In this document: piece by piece, positions 20,649 through 33,184 of the stretch
How positions within the stretch are numbered: the stretch's first letter is position 1
How the letters are laid out: every line of letters starts with the position of its first letter
Assembly (NCBI GenBank): GCA_905178155.1
Contig: CAJINV010000006.1
Coordinates: 1,675,876 to 1,739,875 of the forward strand
From: Amoebophrya sp. A120
Lineage: Eukaryota; Sar; Dinophyceae; Syndiniales; Amoebophryaceae
Direction: 5' to 3'
Length of the DNA: 64,000 bases
Position numbers and translations under genes: made by a program
Notes under the pieces: model-generated
Told to the model about the DNA's origin: nothing
What the model saw: the letters and a program-made list of their open reading frames with translations, nothing else
The model's database searches: none

Positions 20649-23600
20649 ATGTCTCGAAGTGGTCTTCCTCTTCGCACGATCGTTCGTCCTTCACTTACCA
20701 ACCTGCAGATGACGACACCTCCTAGCACGTCGTGCCAGTCAGTTCTTCGCCACACTTCTTGTTCTTTGCCCGCCTCGGCGTCACGCTGTTGCTGGTTCTC
20801 ATCGCAAGGACTAAGCTGTAGTGGTCGAAATAACCGAAGAACCTCGTGCCAAATAAGGTCATCGCACCCGAGGATCCAGCACCACCACACCAGCGACCGT
20901 AAGTTCGCATCTCTCCTTCCACAACGACGACCTCAGGCACCGCAGCTCGAAGAACTACAGCTTAGTTCCTCTAGCCAGTTAGGGAGAGGGCCGCGCGAAC
21001 ATGGTGGCGCAGGACCAGGACCTCCACCCCTGCATCAAGTGGAAACAAGCGCCGGCTATGGAACGACCACGAACACGACTAGTAGGAACAGCAACATTCT
21101 TTCCGACAAGAACCTGCAAATTTGGACCGAAAGAGGCGTAGCGAGGGTGCGACAATTGCTGCAAAACGATGGACACAGGGCCGCAGGAGGTGGACATGGC
21201 CGTGCTGGTGTGTGGGGATCTTCCGAAAACGACGAGTTCTTATTTCCGGCTAGAGCAACAAAAACCGCGAATGGAAAAAGAACGCAAAATAAGCAACAGC
21301 TTGCTGCTGGTCGTCGAGTCATCAATGCTGCGTCGCAGAAAATTAGAATGCCAGCCGACCACTTCCCCCACCTGGTTTCCCAACTCGAAGCCATTGCAAC
21401 CGCCGATCTGCTATCCTCTGTGAAGATGATAAATAAATCGCCCTTGATCATGCGACGACTTTGAATTCACTTTGTACTGCGCGTTCTACTTTCTACGCAT
21501 CGCAAATTGAAGTCGAGATCGACAAGAAAGCCAAAGGGCACTTTATCTTTACTTTTCTCAAGCACACCCACCGGCGAACCGCAAGCGAGAGAACCTGTTT
21601 GTGCGGGAATTCAGGTTGTTGCTCTTGAAACAGCTGGAACTCAAGAACGGGATCTCGTTTCTTCCTGTCTGCAGCAACTCCGAGCATGTTGAGCAGGAAA
21701 CCAACGAAGCGAAGGACCACAACCCAGCGGCCGAGGATGAAGATCTGTGTGCATCTGTTTTGCCGACACGACCTTTAGAAGAAGATTCACCCCCACCCCT
21801 CTTCCACACCCGGCGAGAGAAATTCGGGCTGACCAACGTGCTTCGCGCCTGGGCGTCGCTGTCGGACCTGAACTATGCATTGCAAATATGTCTGGGTCTG
21901 GAAAGTTGTCATGCTAATGTCCGAATGATTCGCAACCTGTATTTTTAGGGAGCTGCGCATGACAAGTTTTTGAGCAGCTTCTATGTCTAGCTCGAAATAC
22001 CGCATGACAAATCCAAATGGCCTTTTTGCATGACAAACAAGTGGCACTGTAGCGCACCAAGCATGACAAACTTTTCTGTCTTGTCGGCCAAGCATAACAG
22101 ACTTGCATTCTTCCAGACCCAGACATAATTGCAGTCGATATGAATTTGTGCGACAGGGAACTGGTCACGAAGCTGTATCAAAGAATTTATCCTGAGTAAA
22201 AACGTACCCACGCCAGAGTTGTAATGCAGATTTGCAAAGACAGGAAGATTTGTAATGCGCATCCCCATGAGAGCCATTTCCAATCGTGTTTTTTAATTTG
22301 TGATGCTGTGAGCAGGATGAGCAGATGAATCTGTGATGCGGCTGCACTTGCTAAGCCGCACTACACTGCAGAGTGCAACTTGTCATGCGTGACTCACAAA
22401 ACTCCTAGGTTTGTGTTGCAAAATCCCCATCCTGACTCTGGTGTGGGTACGTTTTTACTCAGGATAGAATTTTCGCGGACTTTTCGCTCGTCGGGATGCA
22501 AGAAGAGTTATGCAGTGGCGACCGGGAGGACGCGCATTTACCTTTTCGTGGTGGCTTTGACCAGCAAGGCCGCAGCTACGAGCAGAAAGCCCGGAAAATG
22601 GGCGTGCGCGTGGACGATTTTACCCAGAAGGAGTATTTGGAGCAAGGAGGTGGAACTATGGGGAGTAACATGAATCAAGAAGTACGAAGAAGATGTTGAC
22701 ATGCTCACGTTCTACTTGCCTCGTCAGTCGTGCAGCACGGTCGGGGTGATGACCCCAATTATCGGCTAGAAGTAGACGACGTATATGTAAAAAATGTACT
22801 GAAAAGCTCGGAACAGGAGCTTCATGAACACAGAACGTTGCTTGATCTTTCTGTATTCCGAAGTTCTTGCAACGACCACTGACGCAAGAGAAGTAGAAGT
22901 GCTTTAGAACTTTTAATACCACCCACCGACCGCGACCATGTGGAGCACCAGCAGGACGGCGACTGCTCTTTCTCCTCTACTTCCCGCGGCTTCGTTCCAA
23001 ATGTGGACAAAAAGACCCGCGGTCCCGCTTCTTCCAGCAGTAGCAGCAGCCGTAGGGATAAACTAAAACTCCTGACCACGCACCAGAATAAACTCCGTCC
23101 CAAAGCCCACACCCCGACAATCGGAAACCTCAACTTGTCGCAGCTGGTCCTGCTGGCTTCGTGTTTGCGCTTCAGCAACAAGGACGCTTTTCCGAAACAG
23201 AAGTTCGCTGAGTTGCGGGACGTGGTAATGAAGAACTTACTCCGCCGGAGAAGAGAATTGTTGGAACGTGGACTGTATGCAACTGTGCAAAACAGGTTTA
23301 TCGTAAAGAAAATGGTGCTTGCAGTAGACTAAAAGTGTGTCATCAGATGATGAACGAGAAACATGATCTAACTCCTGAGCTCTGATGAACTACAACTTAC
23401 TGTGATGTGAAGAATAAAGTGCTTCAGCTTTGCTACATGTCTGTACCTGCCGCATGATGATGAAAGAATCTTTGCACACATGCATATCTGGTTTGTCGAA
23501 GCGATGCTGAACTTGGGTGGTATGTATGCGAGAGTAAACGCTGCGAGAAGTCGAAGTGGAAGAAGCGGGACAGCTAAAAGTTCTAGGGCCTCGAGTTCTG

Positions 23601-26600
23601 CGTCGAATTCTCTCAACCTCCGCACGCGGAATTTGATTACCAGGACGATTCTGGAAGATTTTTTTCACGATGATATTTTGAACGAACAAAGTGGAGAAGC
23701 TTGTCATGCAGTTTCACCGCAGCTGCAAGGAATTGCGGATCTTCGCCGGCTTCCCCTCGCTTGCGCCGCCTGCCAAATCCAGGAGGAAGAAGTGTTCGAG
23801 AAATGGTGGAAACAGATCGCGGCTATTGCTGCTAGGACGAAAGAACGGCTACGGAAGATGAAAAAGGGTGTTGTAGAAGAAATGCCGAGTCGCGATCTTC
23901 AGGGGATCACTGCGAGTGCAAGCGCTTCATGTCGAAGAAAATCAGAGGACTCCGCAGGAAATAGTACGGATGTTGAAGTACTACAAAGGGTCACATACGA
24001 CCGGAAATATAAAGAAGAGCCTCCAAGAACTCTCCTACTTACCACCTCGGAGTCAGAGGTCCGCGAACTCCTGGAAGGCCTGGCGAGTTGGCGCATTGGT
24101 CCCGTCGGGCTGCAGAACTCAGCACTGTTTGTTTTCGGAGAGCGGCTGCGGAGGAGTTTGCTGCGGGACGTGTACGGGATAGTAGAACCGACGTTCTATG
24201 ATGATCCAAGAACTACAACTTCTGCAGGTCGTCGTGGCGATTTACTTTCATCTGCCAGAAATAGTGATAGAGCAGACCAGCTCAGACGGGGAGATCATGA
24301 ACACCCACCGCATGATGAGAACTTCTACACATCAAAAGGAGCAATCAAACCAGAAAAGGATCTTCAAGATGACCTGTTCACAGAGGCCGAACAGGACGAG
24401 CTGTTTCGGGAATTTGTGTTACAGAGTGGGAAAACGACGAACAATAACGACGCCGAGTCCACCTCGCAGATCATGTCGAACCATGGTGAGGTGGAACACC
24501 GGCGTCCAGGATTGTTCTCATCTGGTAAAAACAAAATCGGTGGACGGACACGGGAAGAAGTAGATGTAGATGACGAATCTACCTCCATACCAGGATCGGA
24601 AGTAGAAGCTCGGGAACAACTACACGAGCAGCAACTTCAGCTCTCACTAGCTATGCGACATCAGGAAACAGCCCTCACAACTTTGCTTCATTGGGTTCGC
24701 GCTTTGTCCCGCGAAGGCTCGAAGTGCAGTTTCGACCGGGCGGGTGGTGGTTCGCCTGGGGGATTGCTATCCTGTGCAAAAGTATAGTCGTACTCGTATT
24801 GCAATCATGCACTTACAAATCTGTTTCTTAAGGTCAGTCCGCATTACAAATTTTGTTTCTCATGCTGAGGAACTTTGTAATGCATGACCTATACGAGTAC
24901 GATATTACTTCTGCAATGCATACTTGCTGGTGAGCACCGAAGCAAACAGTGCTAGTGAAGGGGAGGAAACTACTTCTCTCCTTATCCCACAAAAAAACTG
25001 TTTCAATGTGATGATTTTGCAAGATCTGCATCACAAGTTGAAGTTTGTTACACCTGATACTAAAAATTTGTCATGCGCACTTCCCAGGGGAAAACACGCT
25101 GAAAAATCCAATGCCTTGCATGTGTAGCAAGACAAATAGTTTTGTGTTCCATTTTCTGCATCACAGGTTCACAGTGAGACAGTTTTTTCTTGCGATACTC
25201 CTACCGCAGAGACTAATCCAGGTCTTGCTGAAGGACGTGAAGGAGGTTCTAGGAGCGGCGGGCGTATATCAACTGCAAAAATGTCTGGTGGGTCTGGAAG
25301 GATGCAACTTGTGATGCTATCTCGGGACACTAAAAAAATCTGTGTTGCCTGACCAGCAAGAGCAGGAGTTCAGTTTGTGCTACGCGGAGAGGACATTTCT
25401 CATGCGGTATGAGCATCAGAAAGCCCTCGCAAAATCTCTGATGCTAGGGCATGCATCACAGACCTCATGGGTCATGCAAAGTCTGCAAGACGAAGTCCTG
25501 CATTGTTCCAGACCCAGACATTTTTGCAATCCATAGCGTAGGCGCAGAAGGAGGTGTACTAGCAGGTTTTCCTCTAACGAAGCCGAAATCACTATCGCCT
25601 TCGTTCAGAACTACCGACATTACCGGGTTGGGGGGGCACGGAGCAGACAATTTTTGGGATTTTCTTCTCGCCGAGCGCTCGCAGTTGATCCTTCTAGGCA
25701 ACGCGTTTTCTTACCCGGTCTGGACGAAATGCTTGACGAAAGTAGGGGACGAGGTGGGAAAAGTCACAGGAGCTTCTTCTTCACACGACGATTCAGGAAT
25801 AGGACAGGACGAGGAGGACATTCTACTTGACAGTGTCGGCATCGCTAACCACGCTACCCGGCATGAGGAAGAGCGGCATGAGGAAGATCAGCAAATGAAT
25901 CCGTTGTTGTTCCTACCACGAGCTGCATCGAGTAGTACCACATCCACGCTGTTCCGCGACGTCTGCGAGCTAATCGGGAAAAGACTGGAAAAGAATTTCA
26001 GAAGCACTAGCTGTAGTGATCATCGTGAGAACCTCGACCTCCCGCACGATTCCGCTTTGCAGTCACCACACAACTTTCATGACGTTTCTCTCCACGATGC
26101 GCTGACCGTGTTTCGGTTCGGCTGGACCCTGTTTCCGCAGAACTTGGGCTTGCTGGACTGTCTGTTGAAGAGGATAGAGGAACATGAGCACGACAAAGAG
26201 TTGGTGTGGCGGGGAAATAAATTACGAAAAAACGAAGGTGCAAGAGCATCTGCGACGCATCCTGAACCGCATCCCGCGACGGAAGATGGAAGCCGGACCA
26301 ACGCAGCTGCCAGTATCAGCGGAGAGGAGGAACAGTGTTCCTTTGCATCATCGTACGAAGTAGAAGATCTTGCCAATGCCATCGACACCAGGATTGCCGT
26401 GTCGGCGAGTCGGTGGCTGCTGAATCTGGATTTTGGCGAAAGAGAAGAACATGAAGCGGAAGACAGGTACTGCGACGAGCACCAGATGGACAGAGACCAC
26501 GGTGGAAGCTATTACAATGAAAAATGCCCCCACCCCCGAACTTGAAAGCATTTGTATTGCAAATCTTTCCAAATGAAACATTCGCCCTCTTGCGTGTATC

Positions 26601-28636
26601 AGCATCACAGATTTCCGATCGTGAATAGCAAAAATTTGTATTGCAAAAGATCCCAGCAAGAGCGGTGCTTGTCATGCAAGCGATGCGAAACACGACTAGA
26701 ATCTGCATCAGAAAGATTCGTACTCCTTTCATGCATGACAAAAAGCTTTCATTTGGAAACTTCGCATCACAGATTCTTGTAATTTCAGGGGTGGGGGGCA
26801 TTTTTCACTGTGATAGAAGCGCGGAAAAGGTTGATCGTGGTAGCGCACCGGCTGGTCAACATGCTGGAGTGCTGAATACTGAGAAAGAGGAACATGAGCG
26901 AGGCACACGACCGAATCAGTCCTCTGATGCGCCCCTGCAGCAGAAAGGTGAACTGCAACTGACGTCGCAAGATCTTCGCGAACGTTTGTACCGCCTCGTG
27001 GCTGCGAGATTTACAACTGCATCAAACCACAAACGCAATCTTCCAAAACATCAAAATTGGAGCTCTTCTACTTGCGGCACGGGCATAAACGACATTTTTG
27101 CTGAAGAGCAGACAATGCTTTCAAAGGGCCACGCAGCTGCAGCACTCGAGGACGCAGTGAATCAGGTAGAAACAAACGACCATGTGGCCGAGTTGCAGCC
27201 CAATTTTAGTGCTTTCCGGTCCTGCGCGGCTCCATCGGAGACGAGGAGCCACCTCCCGACCGCCGATGCACAAGCACCACACGCAGAGGAACTACTAGCA
27301 GCCAACAGCCAAGACAGGAAAGGCGACGAGTTGGATGTTTTTCAGCACCATTGGACGAGTTTTGACAATGATCAAGATGAAGAACTAAAAAAAGCAGAAA
27401 TGGCAGCGGCGCACCGTGCTGTGGCTCTTCTTCCGGTGATGCAAGCGGTTTTGGCGTCCTCGTCACGACCAACACCACGAGGTCGTCGTCCTTCTACTTC
27501 TTCATCTCCAGATCCAGAAGTACGATCAATAGAAAACACAATGAAGCTGCAGGGGCCAGCACCTGGTGCAAGCCAGAAGAAACCCTGCTCAAGATCAAGT
27601 TCTACTTCGACATCCTCAAGCACGGCCAACTGCATCAGCAACCGTTTGCAGAGAGCGAATTTAAGACCCGAACAGTATGAACTGCAAAAGTATCGTACTC
27701 CTACTCGTATAAATGCATTACAAATTTCCCCAGCATGAGATATAAAATTTGCCATGCGGATTTACCTTAAGAAAAAAATTTGTAATGCAAGACGTGCATT
27801 TATACGAGTGCGATACTTTTGCACAGGATAAACAGATCTGCGAAACAATTCTGAAACCGGTTTTCGCTGCGGAATTCTTGTGCTTTCTAGACGACAAGGA
27901 CGATCATGCAGCCAGCGCTGCCGGTTCAGCTTCGAAAATGAATGGAACAACCGTGTCCCGCGGTGGTAAATCGTCGACGGAATTCTTCCTTTTCCTGCGG
28001 TGCGCCATCCTGTTTATGTCATCGTCCACCTCCTCTCATGGAAGTTCATCTTATCAGCACAATGATGAGCGTATCAACCTTCCAACTTCTGCCATGAGGC
28101 AGCTAGCAAGCGAGCTGATCCGACGGAGGGCTAGGCCGAACAGTATTCACGGGCTGTTCGCCTGGTTTCAAAAAGTGGTGGAGGCGGAGAAGGCGTATGA
28201 AGGAAAAATGCAGGATCTACTTCACGTCGTAGCTCGGGATGAACAAGCAGGTAGTACTTCGAATGACGTACAACCAGCAGCTTGTTCAACTTCTGCCACG
28301 AGAACAAGTACGATGACATGGAGGAACAACAACAAGGAAGAAGGACACTCAGCCCCCGCAGTTGTCGACCTTTCCACCGCCACCAGAAATCTAACGAGTC
28401 TGTGTCGCGTTTTGTTGGAGGAACTTGCGGCGTGGTCCTTTCCTGCGGATCATGCTAGTGGGGATGGCAAGCTGATGGAGGGAGAAGAAGATGAAGAACC
28501 ACAACCAGGCATCAGTTGCACTGCTACCTCCACCGCAACTTTCTGCGCGACACAAGACGCTATTGAGGACGGACTTTTCTGGTTGAAGTATCACCACGAC
28601 AAGAAACATAAAGACTTCGAGTTTGGAGGTGTGTGA
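20649..28636 (+). CDS. Large Ser-rich protein with helical stretches, function unknown
   Basis: Twelve-ish segments close perfectly in frame: 20649-21419, 21586-21873, 22146-22187, 22472-22681, 22946-23295, 23467-24767, 24928-24982, 25203-25266, 25541-26509, 26821-27675, 27836-28636, giving 1,901 residues and stop TGA. Start ATG 20649 is the first in frame, but an upstream exon is possible. Leu/Ala-rich helical stretches such as LVSQLEAIATADLL, LTNVLRAWASLSDLN and NLSQLVLLASCLRF recall the repeats of FASTK/RAP-type organellar RNA-binding proteins; this is a weak resemblance and I see no C-terminal RAP domain. Low-complexity acidic and Ser/Thr linkers lie between them. Three GT-AG introns (21420, 22682, 23296) and seven introners interrupt it. 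Confidence 0.65.
21420..21585 (+). other. Canonical GT-AG intron (166 bp)
   Basis: GTGAAGATG donor and CGCAAG acceptor, phase 0. It removes an in-frame TGA (21462-21464) and joins ADLLSS to RENLFV. Confidence 0.6.
21874..22140 (+). mobile_element. Introner, family B (267 bp)
   Basis: Target copies TGAAC/TGAAT; right arm intact. Confidence 0.87.
22188..22466 (+). mobile_element. Introner, family D (279 bp)
   Basis: Target copies GAATT/GAATT. The interior is close to the D element at 2059-2337 over much of its length. Confidence 0.9.
22682..22945 (+). other. Canonical GT-AG intron (264 bp)
   Basis: Donor GAA|GTACGA, acceptor GTGGAG|CAC, phase 0. It removes two in-frame TGA codons (22697, 22879). 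Confidence 0.6.
23296..23466 (+). other. Canonical GT-AG intron (171 bp)
   Basis: Donor AACAG|GTTTATC, acceptor GAAAG|AATC, phase 2. Bridges the stop at 23330 and joins VQNR to IFAHMH. Confidence 0.6.
24768..24922 (+). mobile_element. Introner, family A (155 bp)
   Basis: Target copies ATTGC/CTTGC. Confidence 0.9.
24983..25197 (+). mobile_element. Introner, family E2 (215 bp)
   Basis: Target copies CTCCT/CTCCT. Confidence 0.88.
25267..25535 (+). mobile_element. Introner, family B (269 bp)
   Basis: Target copies GCGTA/GCGTA. Confidence 0.9.
26510..26815 (+). mobile_element. Introner, family C variant (306 bp)
   Basis: Arms AATGAAAAATGCCCCCACCC / GGTGGGGGGCATTTTTCACT; target copies GAAGC/GAAGC. 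A subfamily distinct from the AAAAATCCCCC type. Confidence 0.85.
27676..27830 (+). mobile_element. Introner, family A (155 bp)
   Basis: Target copies AACAG/AACAG; near-perfect arms. Confidence 0.92.
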
Positions 28637-29151
28637 ACGAAACGCATACTTTTTTAGCCGATTACAATGAACCTTGGACATTCAACATGTCTACGTACTT
28701 AGTTGATAATGAATCACACGTCCTGACATACACATTCATTTTCATCGCTCGCCACACTTCTCACACGAGTGGACGGACATTCACCTGTCTCGCTCACCTC
28801 GTGTTTCAAAGAAGAGAGAGAAAGTATCGCGCAACTGCGTTCGTTTTACAATGTTGAATTCGTTCTTACATTCTCACTTTCGAACCCTCGCTCGCCTCGC
28901 TCGTGACATGTTAGTTTTATTTGCAACATCGAAATTACTCGACTTGGGCGCACAGGGACGAGCGTGAGTTCTGTACGAGAGTCATTGTGGATCGTATGTT
29001 CAACCTTCGGAGCAATTTCAGTGCCTTCTTCAACAATCGACGAGCTGCCAATTTTCATCTCGCTACCGCTAGGAGCAACAAGGATACGCCAAGAACTTCT
29101 GGGCAGCCGCACTAAGTCGAACGAATTTATTCCTCGCACAGTCAGAGAAAG
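28637..29151. other. Intergenic region
   Basis: About 0.5 kb between two + strand genes. A 126-codon antisense frame spans 28846-29226 and overlaps the next gene's first exon; I could not assign it. Confidence 0.5.
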
Positions 29152-31325
29152 ATGGTCGCTTTCAGTCAGGTTTTCGGCTCGGATGTGTTTCACTTTCCTT
29201 CCTCCGGGCGGAGTCAGGTACATCAAGGAGACAGTAGGCTCCTGGGTGCAGATCTTGTTTCTTTGCCGGGTTTCGACTCATCTGCAGCAGGAACGCGGCC
29301 TGGTGGTAGTCGTCCCTCTACTTCTTCCTTTGTAGGAACCTCGTCAACCTTAACATCGACATCCTCCTCCTCTTCGTCCCCAAAACCCCCAATGATAAGA
29401 AGCACTTCCTTTCTGAATCTCCTTCCCCAGTCGGTGGCCAACCTGTTCTCCGGACGGTCCGCGGGGAATCCAGAGGAGAAAAATCTGAACGAGCTGTTCA
29501 AAGACGCGCAGGCAGAGGTCGTATGAATGTGCACAACTCTTGTTCCCCTTCATTCGTATAGCCATGAACCGCATTACAAAGACCAGCGATCCTGGAGCCT
29601 GTGCATGACAAGTTCTTCATGCGCCGAATCTAGTTTACTGTTTTGGCTCCTTCGAAATTTCTCATGCAAATCGTGCCACAGTGACAATGTTGCACCTCCG
29701 ACCGCATTTAGTATTTTGCATTTACAAATGAGGGGGATGGCGGAGATTTGTGCACTGTCATAGGTCGACCGCGTGAATCACAAAGTGAAGGACCTGTTCC
29801 TGGGAAACTTCAAGCAAACCATCGAAGATCTGCGGGTGGCCGCGAAAGATCGCGAGAATACGTGGAAGGAGTTATCCCCTGTAGAAACGTCCCCACCTCC
29901 CCAGAGTTGTAATGCAAACCTGCCTGCTTTAAATGTTTCTCATGCGGAGACCCATGAGATGCATTTTCAAAGTAGTGTTTTCAGACTTGTGATGCTCGAA
30001 TCAGCATAATGGGCTAAATCTGTGATGCGGCTGCACTAATTAAACACGACTACATTGCGAGCCCAAATTTGTCATGTGCCACAGCCAAAACCTGTTGACT
30101 TGTCTAGCACATTTTCCATCTTGTTGACTAAGTATAATGGGGTGTGAACGTTATTCCACAGAATAGGAGTTCATTTCCAACGGAGACCACGGACTGGCCA
30201 CGTATTGCTCCAAACTGAAGAATATGCATTGGACAAAAGTATGTGCACGTGCTTGTATATGTATGTGGATGTCGCGCTGCATGACTACGCATAATTTGTC
30301 ATCTAATAGATACCCAATTCTGCATGAGAGACTAAAGCTTTGCCTCTGGAAAAACAACTTGGATATGCATGCACCAAACAGTCGAGTGCGATCCTTTTGC
30401 AGTGCATGAAGAAGCTACTGGAAGATGTGGAGACCAACACGGATGGCTGCCGAAAAGCCCAGGAACTGTGGATATGGATTGCAAAACTATCGTACTACTA
30501 GTACTAGTACAACTTGCATTACAACTTTTCTCCGCATGACATTTGGAATTTGTAATGCAGATTTACCGTTATGAAAATCATTTGTAAAGCATAAATGCAA
30601 TCACTACGCGTACGAAACTTTTGCAGAGGATACTGGAAGAAAACCGGTAATCCCACGGGGGACAACTCTCCGGGGAACAAGCAGCTGTTGATCCAGGGGT
30701 GTGCGGTATCAAGTGCAAATATGTCTGGGGCTGGCAGATTGCGAGCTTTGTCATGCTAGTCTAGCATCACTCTGAGCTTTGTACTGCGTGGCCGCAAAGA
30801 GCTCCTCTTGCCTGTCACGCAAAAACGCAGTTTCTCATGCGGAGTACGCAACTTCAAACCACGGAAAAACTTGTCATGCTTGGCAGCGTATTAGAGTCTG
30901 CTCTCTATTTCCTTTCTTGCATTACAAGTTTTCAGACCCAGACATATTTGCAATTGATACGCGGACACGGCGTACAAAAAGCAGTTAAAATCCAAAACCT
31001 GCGAAACCACCGACGAGAAACTGCTGTGCACGTGGCTTCGGGAGTCCGTGATCCCGGAAAACCACTGGAAATCCTTCTTCGAGCCGGGATATGCATTGCG
31101 AAAGTATCGTACGTAGCGGTAATTGCATCACAAATTTAGCGAGAAAGCAGGAGAAGGAGTTTGTCATGCAGATTCAGGTATGACAGGAGCACATTTGTAA
31201 TGCAATTAGTGCGAGACGAAGACGAGTACGATACTTTTGCAGTTCACATGGGATCCGGGGCTTGCGTCATCGGGAGCGAAGCGAGTTTCAACCAGCCCTT
31301 GCTGAATGAAGCGGATTTGCACTGA
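29152..31325 (+). CDS. Unknown 283-residue protein with Ser-rich N-terminus
   Basis: Seven exons (29152-29521, 29768-29872, 30171-30222, 30414-30472, 30638-30706, 30965-31089, 31254-31325) sum to 284 codons with no internal stop, ending TGA. ATG 29152 is chosen as the first in frame after a stretch with stops. A Ser/Thr/Pro-rich N-terminal third precedes a charged, probably helical part (KVKDLFLGNFKQTIEDLRVA) and a Cys-containing C-terminus (CETTDEKLLCTW). No family recognised; no signal peptide or membrane segment. Confidence 0.7.
29522..29762 (+). mobile_element. Introner, family J (241 bp)
   Basis: Arms ATGAATGTGCACAACTC / GAGATTTGTGCACTGTCATA; target copies GGTCG/GGTCG. Confidence 0.87.
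29873..30165 (+). mobile_element. Introner, family D (293 bp)
   Basis: Target copies GGAGT/GGAGT; right arm diverged (GTGAACGTTATTCCACAGAATA). Confidence 0.86.
30223..30408 (+). mobile_element. Introner, family A (186 bp)
   Basis: Target copies AAGAA/AAGAA; right end GCATG instead of GCATA. Confidence 0.83.
30473..30632 (+). mobile_element. Introner, family A (160 bp)
   Basis: Target copies TGTGGA/CTGGA share TGGA. Confidence 0.86.
30707..30959 (+). mobile_element. Introner, family B (253 bp)
   Basis: Target copies TGCGG/CGCGG. Confidence 0.88.
31090..31248 (+). mobile_element. Introner, family A (159 bp)
   Basis: Target copies CGGGA/TGGGA; right end TTCACA. Confidence 0.87.
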
Positions 31326-33184
31326 GGGAGTAAAAAACTGGAGAAGATGAGACCACAAGCTGTAGAACACGCAAGAGGGACGAGGAGGACGGAGGGAACG
31401 AGGAGAAGGATGAAGCATCTATCGGGGTGGCTGCTGGGAGCAGTTTGCCGTGTTTATTTAGTGGTGTTTTTCAAGAAGAACGAGAAGAATACGAGCTTTT
31501 GTTTCCGAGAAAACGGCGCACAGTTATTTATCTGACCTGAGCTTCTCTTTAATCAGTTTCTAATCGGATGAAAGAAAATGTACGGCACCACGATTGACGA
31601 GCAACAGCATTTCAATCTTTCAGTTCAAGAGAATCTCTTTCAGGGCTTTTCCTGGAGATCAACATCGCAATCCTGGAGTTGTGTCTCGCCGCGCAGTCCG
31701 CCAGTTTGTTCAGAAAAAAATATAAAGTGCGTGTCAACAACTACACATTCGTGCGTTCGGTTTTTCTTCTTTTTGTCGCCGAGGAAGTTGTTGAGTCGAG
31801 ACTTCTTCTGAGACTACACCTAGCAGAGAAAAGACGTTCTTTAACATTACCCACAGCAGTTGTAGTTGAGATAGATGGATTCGGATGCATGGCCGCCCAC
31901 AATACCCTATATACTATACGGCAAGGAAAGCGATTGGCGTATGGCCCGACTTCTACTAGTAGAATCTTACTAGTAAGGAAAATCCGGAAACTTTACTAGC
32001 AAGCTGCGTTACTAGTAATCTTATCCGGACAAGCAAGCAAAAAAACTACTAGTAAGCGTACTAGTAGAGAGTTTACTAGGAGAGAGCTTACTAGTAGAAA
32101 ACTGCTTCGCGGGCCGGTTCGCCCCGAGCTTCCGCCAAAGAGCTCGCCCGCGCTGCTGGCTTCCCTTGCCCCCTGTGGAGAAACCAGCGCCGAGCAACTA
32201 GTACCTGTGTGGTAGCGCGGGACGTGGCGCTCGTCCCGGGGAAGAGGGGGTGCAGCCGTAGGAGGGCGAATTAATACTGAACACGGGTGGCGCGGCGCGT
32301 GCTGCTGCGCCCGCAGGTGCAGGCGAGTTGGCTTCTGCCTTGCCACGGTGCCGCGGACGATGGTTTTGCGCTTTGTTTGGGCTACCCCGTTTTGCCTCGC
32401 GGGGGAGGCCCCTCTTCGTGCGGATGGCCCCGCCGCCCTGCACAGAGAAGCGGCGCCTTCTCTCGTTGCCCTAAATGGTTACCATACACAGCGCGCCCAG
32501 TCTCCCTGTGCTGGTTGCACCTGCCTGGCTGGCCAGGTTTTTTGTCGCGCAGCTTCCGCAGCTGCGGCCCTGTGGGCTCCGTCGAAAGCAGCCCCACCCC
32601 CTTGGAGGCGTAACTAGAAATAGAGTGGGGCGTAGCTAGAATGACGAGCAGCCGCCCTTAAGGCTCGCAACTTGGGGGGGTGCTCGCAAATTGGGAACAC
32701 CCTGGAGGGCTCGTCCCCTCACAGGGTGGGCAGCTCGCCCCGGGTGTTCTTTCGGTTTCCCGGGGCTTCTCCTTCTCCTGGGGCCTGGGGCGGGCCGCTG
32801 TCACGCCTTTGTCTTTCTCTAGGGGGCTCCGGCGCACTGAAAAGCCCTGCGCCTCTAGAGTTTTCGCCCCCAGAACCCCCCTCCCCTTCCCCACGAGGAC
32901 TGCAGCCTTCCTAGTAGAAACCCACAGCAGTTGTAGTTGAGATAGATGGATTCGGATGCATGGCCGCCCACTATTACTTCTGGGCGGCGACCACGGCGGT
33001 CATGAATCTTCAACTAAAAAGTCTGCATATTGAAGAAGCAGCTGCCACGACCAGACACGTTAGTACAGTGGTCTACTAGGGTTTTACTACATTGTTCTTG
33101 ATCCGTCGACGAACATCAAATATGCAGCTACCAGCCACCTGCAGCTGAAGAAGATAGTAGAACCAAAGCAAGAAGAAAACCGTG
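31326..33184. other. Intergenic region with a 1.0-kb GC-rich insert between direct repeats
   Basis: Holds 52-bp direct repeats (31849-31900, 32920-32971). Between them are clustered ACTAGTAG motifs (about 31950-32100) and a GC-rich block (32100-32910). Frames in the GC-rich block occur on both strands and look non-coding. Confidence 0.6.
31849..32971. repeat. 52-bp direct repeats bounding a 1,019-bp insert
   Basis: Identical copies at 31849-31900 and 32920-32971 start ACCCACAGCAGTTGTAG. The insert starts AATACCCTATATAC and ends CTTCCTAGTAGAA; no terminal inverted repeat. Could be an insertion with an unusually long target duplication or a tandem duplication later filled. Confidence 0.75.

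Noticed and set aside
22697-22881. In-frame TGA codons suggesting reassigned or readthrough UGA in the 20649 gene
   Set aside because: GT-AG introns in the right phase remove them, and other genes here end in TGA.
28846-29226. 126-codon antisense frame between genes
   Set aside because: Reads plausibly but overlaps the first exon of the next + strand gene and no family is recognised; left unassigned.
32198-32940. Overlapping frames on both strands in the GC-rich insert
   Set aside because: GC-rich DNA lacks stops by composition; no domain or consistent frame.
31849-32971. LTR retrotransposon interpretation of the 52-bp direct repeats
   Set aside because: Repeats too short, no TG...CA ends, no gag/pol frame.
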